From assembly GCA_022577435.1 (NCBI GenBank), contig JAKOON010000006.1, positions 20,954,178 to 21,018,177 on the forward strand: a stretch of 64,000 nucleotides of DNA, given 5' to 3'. Each line of letters begins with the position of its first letter. The first letter of the stretch is position 1. A model generated the notes under the pieces. That model was not told the origin of the DNA. It ran no database searches and saw only the letters and a program-made list of their open reading frames with translations. Source of the stretch: Embiotoca jacksoni. Its lineage: Eukaryota > Chordata > Actinopteri > Embiotocidae. This document shows positions 23,091 through 33,842 of this stretch, piece after piece. A program made the position numbers and the translations under genes.

Positions 23091-23627
23091 ATGGAAGTGA
23101 ACGTCGAAGCCAGACGGATCCTGGCCGTGTCGATAAGCAAGCTGTATGCCTCCAGGACCCAGAGAGGGGGACTGAGACTCCACCGGAGCCTCCTGCTCTC
23201 CCTGGTCATGAGGTCCGCCCGGGACATCTATCACTCTTCCCGGGAGAACGAGGGGCCGAGCGGCGCACAGTCATCTTCAGAGGAGCCAATGGACACCACA
23301 ACCAACCCGGGGGAACAAACCCGACTGCCAGAGCCTCAGCCAGAGCCCCAACCGGCACTAAACTCAGCCGAGACAGCTCCAGAGGAGCTGGAAACGGAGG
23401 ACGGCTGCGATAGCGAAATCACAGAGGACAAAGAGAACATGAGCCCGGCGAGACAGTCCAGGAAACGCCGGGGCAAGGCGTCGGCGGCGCCTGACTTCCT
23501 TCCCAGCAAGAGGGCGAGGCTGGAGCCCGGGGAAGAGAGGTATGCGGCCCCACTGGCCAGCTGTCGCGCCGGGGTCGTGGAGTCCCTGACTACTTTGTCC
23601 CTAAATCGGGTTATACCTGCCTTTTGA
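23091..23627 (+). CDS. ier2: immediate early response 2 (Ier2)
   Basis: A single-exon gene encoding 178 residues. The IER-family N-terminal domain occupies residues 1-50 (MEVNVEARRILAVSISKLY, then QRGGLRLHRSLLLSLVMRSA). A proline/acidic middle and an acidic patch (about 98-115) follow. Two basic clusters that can serve as nuclear signals are SRKRRGK (123-129) and KRAR (140-143). The C-terminus, LTTLSLNRVIPAF, fits the family's conserved terminal motif ending in AF, so the stop is genuine and the gene complete. The start at 23091 is chosen because the family begins MEV; in-frame upstream ATGs exist at 23025 and 23073. Ier2 is a nuclear protein induced within minutes by growth factors. Single-exon structure and the CArG/CRE sites upstream agree with this. 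Confidence 0.94.
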   Translation: MEVNVEARRILAVSISKLYASRTQRGGLRLHRSLLLSLVMRSARDIYHSSRENEGPSGAQSSSEEPMDTTTNPGEQTRLPEPQPEPQPALNSAETAPEELETEDGCDSEITEDKENMSPARQSRKRRGKASAAPDFLPSKRARLEPGEERYAAPLASCRAGVVESLTTLSLNRVIPAF

Positions 23628-24460
23628 ACAGATGGAGGGAGAAAATAGCTTCCAATTGGACTTTGGAGCGGAATGATTCTCAACACATCGTTAACCTACA
23701 AGGGCGGTTTGATCCGTTTGCGCAACGAGGAGCTGACCTACATCAGCAGTCCCGGGACAGAGGGATTACCGGGGCCATGGTGCGAGCTCTCCGGACCGTC
23801 CTAGTGTGCCTGCCGGGCCGGTAAAGCCCCCACGGAGAACAACATGCAAAGAAGCAGAAGAAACAGGCCAAAGGGAGCTACAGGCTGGAAAGTTTGAGTT
23901 CGAAACTGAAGGGGAACTGGTTGTGTTGCTTTTTGTTTCCTGGTGATTCACCTTCCGTTAAATGAGTCCAAACAAGTGACTACTGCTGACTCAAAGCGTG
24001 TATGTGTGAATCAGCAGAGATGCCAGTCAGAAAGAGAAGTGGTAAAGAGTTGACCACAGAGCAAGGTGCACACACACATAAACAAAACCAGGATTTCAGG
24101 GAAATTCCTGCCTTGATACCCGGATATCAGACACTGAAAGAAGAAGGACAGCTGAGGCGCACGCCACACACACATTTACATGCACATTTAACCGCTGCTG
24201 TGGACTTTGATAAATCAATACTACTGCTTGGGGACTGTCCTACTTACTATGTTCACATGGTGCTTTGGAAAAAAGAACAGGCTATCCACAAGGGGTTGGA
24301 AGCCAACGAATCTACTTTTTCTGTTTTACTGTCACTGAAAATGTCCTGTTCATGTCTGACCTGTGAAATAATATTACCTCACATTCCAAGCTGCTTTTTT
24401 ATTTGTATGATTGGATTAATGTTGTACATATTTGTAATAAACATGTTGAAAGGGTTATCG
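23628..24460 (+). other. ier2: ier2 3' UTR
   Basis: Runs from the stop codon to just past the AATAAA at 24436-24441. It contains two ATTTA pentamers (24174-24178, 24186-24190), as often seen in unstable immediate-early mRNAs. An open frame at 24002-24511 lies in it but has no recognisable homology and runs past the poly(A) signal. Confidence 0.65.
24436..24441 (+). terminator. ier2: ier2 poly(A) signal AATAAA
   Basis: AATAAA with a GT/T-rich downstream stretch (24451-24480), about 810 bases after the ier2 stop. Confidence 0.7.
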
Positions 24461-25106
24461 GTTGTCCTGGGCTCTTTGTTCTTAAATGATTCATGTTCAG
24501 GAGGTATTTAAAGTGTCTGAGTCAAATCTTATTTCCAAATTAAAAGGCTGTTGGTCTACATGAGGCCACAGTTCACAGGGTCAATCCTTTTATAAGAGGG
24601 AGGAGGTTGGTACAACCCAGCGCCAGTCTGGCTTGCTGCCGCTAATCTCATGCTTACAGTAAGACACACACATATTCATACAAACAAACACACACAGCCT
24701 CCCTGGTCGTATCATTTCCGGTGGATTATGACTGAATCCTGAATCACATCCTTCCTTCCCAACATGACCTGACACTGATTCAGAGGGGGGATATTAAAAG
24801 AGCTACGCAACATCACAGCAGCAGCTGGGGCCAAACACCAAGCTGAATAATGCAGAGAAGCAGCAGGTAGTGTTTACAGCCCGAGGGCCTCGTCATCATC
24901 CACTTCCCGTCAGCTGCCTGGAATCAAACGGCACCAGAAACTGGTGGTGATATTGATCGGGTTGTTGTCGTCCCTGTGCTCATATAAGATCCCTGTCACA
25001 GTAAATATCATCCTCCTACTCACTTCTCCTTTCCAACATATTAACACAGCCTTTGAGTGAAGAAGAGGAAGTAGGAAAGAAAACTTTGTGGCACTGCCAG
25101 GAAGAC

Positions 25107-25141
<35 letters not shown>

Positions 25142-27346
25142 TAATGATTTCACTCTGACAAAGGTTTAATGAAACAGTTTATTTGAGAGTTATTTTTGAT
25201 TTTACAGCATCCTGGATCTTATTTTGTAGTTTTGACCCTCTATACTGTCACGTATGGTGACATCGTACTCATCAAATTAACTGCTGTAAAACAAGGCAAC
25301 AGACAAGCTCTGACAAGGACAGCGGGTGTCAGATAATCTGCCAAGTCATAAAAAAAAAAATCCCCCAGTTTGTTCTACACATTGCAAAAAGCCGAATAAT
25401 CTTTTAATGTGACAATTCTCCTGTTGATGAAGGCTGTAAGATATGAAAGATAAGGCAGTTGGATATAGTAAGAGGGGAAGAGAGGTAGGATTGTTAAAAA
25501 AAAAAAAGAAGACCTCATTGGAAAGTGATTTACCCGCTTGTAGAAGAGCGTGAAGTCACAATTTACCTGCAGGTTCAAATCACATGATGGTTTTCTTTTA
25601 CTACACACTGTTCTCACAGTACTTTTGGGAAGTTGTTTTGCACAACTTTCACATGACTGTGAGTATGAAAAGTTACATAAATATGAACATTTAATATCTG
25701 GAATCAGGGTTTAAAAGATCTCCCCTTTTCAAAATGGCCCATTTTTTTCTTTTTACAGTGTCTTTAGTCGTATTTAGTCTTACTTTGTAGTTTTGACCAT
25801 CCTGTCTGTCACTTTTGGTGACCTGTCATCACACCTGTCATCTGTGTTGACTTGTAAGTGCACAAATCATCATAATCCAAGTCTTTTGGAGACTCTAAAC
25901 TTCTTTTATTTATTGGCTTGAGGCCTTTGGACACATTCTAACCGGTAATATTTATCATCATATCATTATGTATTTATTTGTAAAAAAAAAATGTTGTTAT
26001 GCATTTGTTATGCTTCTGGTTTTTTTTTTTTTTTTTAACATGACATCTGAACCACTACAGTAAAATAGAAGAAATTTCCCTAAGGAATTTTCACAAAATT
26101 ACCTTTACAGGCATGGGTTAATGTAAGTACACTGTCATTTCAGACGATCTGAAGATAGACAATAGTGAGAAAACACCCCGACGCCTTTTTAATAATGTCA
26201 ACGCCGTGAGTAAACATCTTATGCTACAATAATAGCAATCGTTTACTCACTCAATGTATTTGTGCTGTGCGGTCTCTCTCTACATAAACTTATGTTACGC
26301 GCACAATTTAGTAAATTGTGGCCTCGATTTAGTGTTTCCTGCACTATTTTTATTTTATTGTAACACAATGACTTTTTTCTTCTTATTCCCTTAATTTCTC
26401 TGATTTTCCTTTGGGAGAATTCACACCTTCAGTTTAGGATCCACTGATAGAAAATTACTCACAATTTTACATTCAGTAATGTTGTTTTCATATATCAAGG
26501 CTCAGCAGCTGCGTTATCACACTGTGAATGTTAATGCCACCAAATATTCCCACAGCATATGAATGACCGCATAAACCCCCAGATCAGAGTTTTATCACAG
26601 TGACCTTGATCTGCAAACTACAGCCACTGGCTTAACATAAAAGAAACAACTTCCATATCTGGTTCAGGCCATATGGGGGATTCCGCTTTGATTTATTTAT
26701 TTTTTTAAACTGAAGTATAAATCCTTCTTTAAGCAGATATAATTATTCAGCTGAAGAGGATTTGAGGATGTAATGGTGTTTGTCAGTGTGTAAAACAAGG
26801 ACTTAAGTCACTCTGTCATTTAAAAGGCATCGTAATTGGCTTGTGGACTTAAACAACCACTTAAAAATGCAAATTAGTTCAGTGAAATTACACGACAATG
26901 AGAGAAAACTCCACGCTGTGGTCTTTATTATGGTCATAGTTACTCATAAAGACGTTCTGTGTGTCATATCAGTGAGTCCCATCTCTCATTGCAGAGTAAT
27001 GGAGGGTTAAAACACAGGCGGGAAAGTAAGTCTGGAAAGGCAGAAATCTCTCTTTGAAGGAGTCATCATAGAGTCACTGACATCAATCATCATCACTCAT
27101 TTACATATACACAATTGGAATCACTGCCCTCCGTTACGCTTTCAAGGACTTCTGCGAGCCTCAGATGTGTCACATTGATCCACAAGATTTGGATCGATGA
27201 CATCTCGGACTTAACTGCTCACATGAGATTAGAAGCTGCGATCTGGGGGCTGCTTGCCTGAATGCTCAGAGTTATTCACAGCAGCCGTACACAATGTTCC
27301 ACATGGCCACTTTAATAAGAATACAGCATGTCCTTGGACAGTACAT
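24461..27346. other. intergenic region downstream of ier2
   Basis: No coding exon is recognised. It contains a 29-base poly(A) run (25108-25136), a diverged local duplication (around 25212 and 25775) and AT-rich unique sequence. Confidence 0.6.
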
Positions 27347-27722
27347 GTGCTTCATCCATCCATTATCTGCACCTGCTTTATCCTGAACGGGGTCACAGGG
27401 ATGCTGGAGCCTATCCCAGCTCACTTTGGGCGAAGGCAGGCTAAACAAGTCGCCAGTCCATCACAGTTATACACTTATGCACAGACAGAAACAAAGACCC
27501 TTCACACTCCAGGGCAATTTTGTCCAGAATCACCAACTAACCTGACACAAACATGTCTTTCGATGGTGGGAGGAAGCCAGAGTGTCCGGAGAGAACTCAT
27601 GCAGGCACAGAGAGAACATGCAAACTCCACACAGAAGGGCTCCAGGCCGGGGTTTGAACCAGAACCCTCTTCCGGTGAGGTGACAGTGCTAACCACTGCA
27701 CCACTGCGCCACTGTGTCGCCC
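27347..27722 (-). mobile_element. tRNA-like SINE/LINE-tail element, inverted copy
   Basis: Contains the classic teleost phrases CATCCATCCATTATCTGCAC, GGTCACAGGGATGCTGGAGC and CATGCAAACTCCACACAGAA, and ends in the complement of the tRNA-like head (TTTGAACCAGAACC, then CTAACCACTGCACCACTG). It is the same family as 17918-18215 but in the other orientation and more complete on the distal side. Confidence 0.85.
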
Positions 27723-28751
27723 TACATTTCCTTCAATCAAACCGTGTTACACACACACTGTACTTTTTAAATAGACACGTTGTGCCTTCAATCAACCAGC
27801 ATCTCTCATACTAAATATAATTTTCAGAACACAAACAGGATGTTATTTTCTCTTACTAGTTTGTAAACTTGTGTGCTGAAAGGGCCATTAATGGACTCAG
27901 AGGTGCAAATCTTCCTGCCAGGGAAACTGCAGGTGTGATTTTTTTGTTCCTTTTATTCAAATGTACTTCATACTTTGTAGCTTTGGCAAAAAAAAAAAAA
28001 ATAGCTGCTTTGTAGTGGTTATTACAAAGAGAAATCTATTACTCCAACAGGTAATCAAACGGGACACGATCTGGAAACCCTGGACATTCGTTGTAACTGT
28101 CTCCTACTTGTCACCTGGTGTGAGACTTGACTGTGACAGTTTCAGTGACTGTCCTGGGTCACTGCTGTGAGTCAGACTGCTGTTATCAGTGGTGTTGGCC
28201 TGTAAAAGATAATTACTACACTACATTTACTGCTTTTACTCAGCAGGAAGTGTTCCTATCCCTTAAGGATGCATCATAAACTTTTAATATATTGATATAA
28301 TTATATATTTCATACATATACATTCTGTAAATAAACAAGAGGTAGCAGTGCTGAAACGATTATGTCAATAAATCAATGATTAACCATTCATGAGGCTCAT
28401 GCCGTGTTACAGATGGCGTATTTGTGCACTAACGCTCGCTATTTTGAGTGCAGTGTTCTACAAGTACCCGGATCATGTACTCAAAATGGTCCAAAATATT
28501 TGTGTGAAACGCTGGACAATTTCCACCCTGAATAGTCACCGCCGTAAAGAATTGAAGAATCAGAGTGTTTATTGAGTGTGTCAAACACAGGGCACAAAAA
28601 TATGTTAATTTTTGGGTAAATGAATCAAAGCTGCAGATCATTTGGTGGTGGATGTATTCACATGCTGAGGTCATTTCCGCTCTGTGTAGAACGACAGTGT
28701 GCGATTTGAAACAACAGTACCATGTCAAAATTCCTGCACTACTTAAGCATG

Positions 28752-29165
28752 TAATTCAGTTCAATTCAATTCAATTTGATTTATTTTGCACCAAATCACA
28801 ACATAGGTCACTATGGCACATCATGGCACTAAAAACATTAAAGTCCTTACAGTGGAACTTTACAACATTATACAGAGAAACCCAACAATTCAACAATTCC
28901 CACAAAAGTTAGGAGGGAAAAAAACCTCCTTTTTAAGGGAGAAAAACCTCTGACAGAGGGAAGGAAAAACTCCCTCTTAACAGGAAGAAGCCTCCGACAG
29001 AACCAGGCTCAGAGGTGGGCGGCCATTTGCCTCGACCGGTTGGGGTGAGAGGAGAGCAGAGAGAGAAAAGGACAGCATAGAGATAGAAGAGAAGAACTGT
29101 TGGTGGAGACGACAAGCGCAAGGCAGAGACATGCAGCTCCATGACGGGACATCTGCAAAAAAAAG
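28752..29165 (+). mobile_element. teleost interspersed repeat (TTCAATTCAATTCAATTTG-type)
   Basis: Begins with repeated TTCAAT and ACCAAATCACAACA, then has AAGGAAAAACTCCCTCTTAA and CAGGAAGAAGCCTCCGACAG, the hallmark phrases of a very common fish repeat. A degenerate partial copy lies at 45456-45606. The family name is not assigned here. Confidence 0.8.
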
Positions 29166-31190
29166 AAAGAATGTAAGATGTAAGAGCACTGTTTGTTAGT
29201 GTACTATATGTTATTTGGATCACGGCATCAGTCTAAAGCTGTTTGTGTAAGGCTGTGAGGCTGTGAAATTATATAGTTATAGTATGTCATGTAATTTAAC
29301 TTTAAAGTTAAAATCCATAAATATAAGCTGCGTTTAAAAAAAAAAAAAAAAAAAGGCTTTAAAACATTTGGACACTGTGATTTCGGCAAGCATGACTCAA
29401 ACAGGAGTAAACAGACTATTTTCAGCTGCAGATTCATCAACATTTGTTGCTCTAGTGAGTTCAAGTATTTCCGGCAGAAGAACAGCGTCAAAATAAACAA
29501 TAGAGCGTGTGTTCATTGTCATAAAGGAACTTGTGAGCATGGAGCTCAATGGCAACGAGGGATGAAATCTGATTACAAAGAATAAAATATGTGTTTGTCG
29601 GATCACTTCACTGCTGTTTCAGTCTTTTAATGGGTTTTTTTTTGACAATAAGGAAAAACAGCAAATATCATCAGTTTCTCTTAAAATGTTGGGGATGAAA
29701 TATATTTCTTCTACCACACAAATCTAATGGATGTATTAGTGTTGCTGCAGCAGCAGAGCAAACTGCAGAGATGTTTTTCAGTGATGTATTCCCTGGGCCA
29801 ATCGTACACTGTGTGTATGCGAGGCAGCCTGATTAAGATGCGGAGTGCAGTGGCCAGACAGTCGCAGTGACGTCGAGCTCTAACAGCTCAGAGCTAAAAA
29901 AAGAACAGTGCAGGAAATGTGACAGGATGCATGTATCGACCGGCGCTCTCCTCCCTGTGATGGAGGCAGATACACCGTGCAACCAATCACGGTGAGTCCC
30001 CGCATTACATGCGTCATATAACATAAATAACACGTCTGTGGAAGTCACATGTATGCATGTGGTTTCATGACAGTCATATATATTTGACTGTCATGAAAAT
30101 GACGTGAAAGTGTTTGGTGTGTATGTTGAACCAGATGTTGACCCCTAATATCTGAAAATATGATATTAAGTTTAGCTATTATAGGTGAAGAAGGAAACAG
30201 ATTAATATAGTAGCAATAAAACCTGAATATATAATAACGAAATTGAAATTTTCACAATCCCCACTCATGCACATGATAGTATTGTAATTCGATATTTATG
30301 GCAAACATAATAAAATTATGACTATTTCTGTCACATTTGTTAACTCTTAGGTTGCAGAAGACATTGAGGGAGGAAGTGCCTGCTGGTAGAGATGACATTT
30401 AATTACTAATATCAATATAAATCCACATGTAGGCAATTTGTGTTTCTCATAACTGCATAGCTGACATATTGGTCCTATTGCAAATTAGTTTCTTACACCT
30501 GTTTTTATGCACATTTCAGTTATTTGTGCATAAATACCACAAAACAAACCAACAAACAAACCAACAAACAAACAAACAAGCTAACAAACCAACAAAGCAA
30601 AAACATCGAACAAAATTTTTGATATCTCAAAATGTTTTTACATGTGGCTGAGCTGAACTATGTGACAAAGTACAATGGCAACATGCTGGTCAAATAAATC
30701 ATGATGCACATGAAACATGAAACTTTCCTTAAACAATTACAGAACATATTATTTCTATATTTCCATCATGTTTTCTCCAGCCATCCACTGGCTTGACACA
30801 TCTTGATGCTCCCTCTTCCTCTGTGAGGTTTAATGGCACCTGACAGGAGAATTACTGCCACCAGTGTGACAGTAGTGCATCAAAATGTGCTTTAATTTGC
30901 GTTCTTTAGCCGATTTTCCCGAGAATCAGTTGAGCTACATTTGGCTCGGGAGTGTTGTCCTCTGCAACTGACTAAGTGAACCTTAATGACCTGTCACGCA
31001 CACTAAATCATTTGGGACTATTTGATCCAATAATAAAAAAAAAATAATAATAAAAAAAAGCAAGGACACTGCAGTCTCCAACACGTTTTTCTGTGTGTTT
31101 CTGTGAACAGGAAGTCACGCTTTGATGAAATCTTGTTAGTAAGTTCCTTGTGCTTCTCTGAAAAGGAGGCGGAAGTATTCTGTGTTGCAG
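29166..31190. other. intergenic region
   Basis: No coding exon is recognised. It contains a poly(A) run (29336-29354), a perfect 14-bp inverted repeat (30063-30098) and an ACAAACA-type simple repeat (30541-30600). Confidence 0.6.
30063..30098. repeat. perfect hairpin, 14-bp arms and 8-base loop
   Basis: TTTCATGACAGTCA is followed by TATATATT and then its exact reverse complement. Confidence 0.9.

Positions 31191-31241
<51 letters not shown>
31191..31241. repeat. (CT)n(GT)n compound microsatellite
   Basis: About 11 CT units followed directly by about 15 GT units. Confidence 0.95.
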
Positions 31242-31243
<2 letters not shown>

Positions 31244-31376
31244 GATGATCACTTGATGATCACATGCTAAAAGGTTGTGAACACATTACCTCATCTTTCT
31301 CAGTGTGTGACTGACTGAAGTGTTTCATTACAGCAGGTGAGAGACCAACAATGAATGTGTATAAGTAGAAAGTCTA

Positions 31377-31425
31377 TGTGTGTGTGAGTGTGTATGTGTG
31401 TGTGTGTGTGTTTGTGTGTGTGTAT

Positions 31426-31510
<85 letters not shown>

Positions 31511-31534
31511 TGTGTGTTTGTGTGAGTGTGTGTT
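31377..31534. repeat. interrupted (GT)n microsatellite
   Basis: About 155 bp of GT with a few A and T interruptions. Confidence 0.95.
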
Positions 31535-31664
31535 TGGCAGCAGCCGATCTAGCAGAGACAGGAAGTGATGCGTTGATGCTGGAGGGCAACAGAATGTGTA
31601 GGAGGAGTCTATTTTAAGACTGCTGCAAAAGGACAGAACGCTCTGATACATCTGGCCTTGTATG

Positions 31665-31666
<2 letters not shown>

Positions 31667-31742
<76 letters not shown>
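31667..31742. repeat. (GT)n microsatellite
   Basis: About 75 bp, nearly perfect. Confidence 0.95.
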
Positions 31743-31888
31743 CATGATGCGGTCGGCTAATGGCCAGAGGCGATGCTTTTAGTGTCTTTAAAGCCCACAG
31801 ATAAGTGTAGCTTTTCACAAAAATCCTATTCAGACATAATACTTCTTGTGTTTTCAGGCTTTTTGGGTGTCGGTGAGATGCCACATAG

Positions 31889-31891
<3 letters not shown>

Positions 31892-31983
<92 letters not shown>

Positions 31984-31999
31984 CTGTGTGTGTGTGTGC
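31892..31999. repeat. (GT)n microsatellite
   Basis: About 105 bp, nearly perfect. It is the fourth GT array within 800 bp. Confidence 0.95.
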
Positions 32000-33780
32000 T
32001 GGTGGGAAACAGACAGACAAACAGACACATGAGTGGACACACCGACACAGTAATGAGGAGGAGGAAGGACAGATGTGACAAGATGGACAGCTGCAGGAAG
32101 AGCAGCCAGCACATAAAGAGAGGAAGGAGAAAAAAAAAAAAAGGAAGGAGGTGTCATTAAAACGTGACACGGGAGGGGGAAGTGTAGGACACAGCAAAAG
32201 GCTGCATGAGTCTTTGTGTGTCGGTGTGTGTGTGTCTTCCATAACCCACACTGGTGACGTAGTGCCAGACGTAGACAGAGGGGAGGAGGACGAGGGAGGC
32301 AGACGGAGGATGCTCAGTGTGGGGGCGTTTGATTTCAACACGCTTTGAATTCTTAACCAGAGAGAGGAGCAGCTCGGAGGAGTCTCACCTGTGATGACAT
32401 GGAGGAGAACTGGTGTGAGTCGCTGCTTCTCTCCTCGGTTCAGGAAGATGTACTGGTCATTATTTAATGTTATATATAGATACAGATGGAAGACACAACA
32501 GGGAGGCCTGTGTTTACCCTCCTGAGGATGTGATGGTGATAAATGAAGCGCTCTCTGTGTGTTTAAAGGTGTTTTTATTAAATGAATAATGTCACCCTGT
32601 TATGAAACAGTATTTTTCTGCAGAGAAGACTAATGTTATTAAATGACTGTAGAGATACACATCACTCTTACTCAGACTTTATTAAGAAACGTTCAGGTTC
32701 ATCGAAGCTGACAGTTTACTGGAATCTCAGTTTGAAAACTTTGATTACTAAATTATTATTTACAATTACAGCAGCCCAGATTGTTCTGTATTATATTTAA
32801 AGGTAAAGTATAATCTAACAAAAGGATTTTGAAAGTTGTTGTAATGACGTTGCTAAAATGTTATTCATCTACATATTAATTATACATAATTAGCTTTGCT
32901 AATGTAACTGCACAATAAGAGCAGTAATTACTGTTCTCACTGTGTTCCTATCATTATATTTAACTGTAGAATTCATTAAATCACGTTTCAAGTTTAATCA
33001 TGTTGCATCTAATTTGCTGCTCTTAATGATAATGAGTTTTTCTTTAATCACGTAATTGTAACAGAATCCTGTTCTATGTTCTGGTGGCTCTTGTCAATTT
33101 CTGAGTAGCCTGACTGTTATTGTTCTTGTCCTGTTTGTTAGAAACTGTCAGACCGTCACAAATGATGAAGACTGTAATTAATGGATTCTTCTGTTACTCC
33201 TTTCTCAATCAGGCAACCAAAATGTACTCATGTCTCTCATTATTGTCACTTTATGTTTTTACCAATATGTGATAAATTAAAATGACAACTTTTGGCATTG
33301 ATTTCATGAAACTGACTTCTTGTATACCTTGAATAAAGAATTCTGCACCTGTAATCAGAGGATGAAAACAGATTCTCATAAAGTGTAATCTGACAGACAT
33401 GAAAACAGTGACATAATGTCGGAGGAGGATTCAACACGAATCTGGTTATGTGCACATGATTATATGCTATTCACAAAAATGTGAATATGTCTTAAAACTA
33501 GATTCTTACGCTACAAAACAGGGCCACAAGGTTAATGGTAGAGCTGCTGAGGCAAGACTCATCTTTGAGATGTTTAGTCTTTCAAGAAAATATGTAATCA
33601 ACAAAATCTCTTGTATACAAGTGACGTGCTGTGAACCTCAGGATGTCTGCAGGTCTGGAGAAGTTGTCGACATGGAAACAAACTTGTCTCGAAAATGCAG
33701 CAAAAATTTTCCACGATTAAATTCTCTAAGTATTTCAGATTTACTCCGTACAGGAGTTGATTTAAAACATTCATGAGCCA

Positions 33781-33842
33781 CACGTTAGGTTAGGTTAGGT
33801 TGGGTAGTTACTTTATTAATCCCCAAGGGGAAATTTTTAAAT
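33781..33842 (-). mobile_element. LINE/SINE 3'-tail fragment
   Basis: On the minus strand it reads CCTTGGGGATTAATAAAGTA, the same tail type as at 18175-18200, followed by three TTAGG-like units. The 5' part is absent, so this is a truncated insertion. Confidence 0.65.

Noticed and set aside
24002..24511. 169-residue open frame after ier2
   Set aside because: No recognisable domain. It lies within the ier2 3' UTR and extends past the AATAAA, so it is most likely chance.
27254..27814. 186-residue open frame
   Set aside because: It overlies the interspersed repeat at 27347-27722 and reads repeat consensus, not a gene.
32340..32470. Possible small first exon (ATGGAGGAGAACTGG then GTGAGTC-like donor)
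   Set aside because: Only a few codons, no partner exon and no homology.
33781..33805. Telomere-like TTAGG repeats
   Set aside because: Only about three imperfect units, next to a LINE tail, in mid-chromosome sequence; vertebrate telomeres are TTAGGG.
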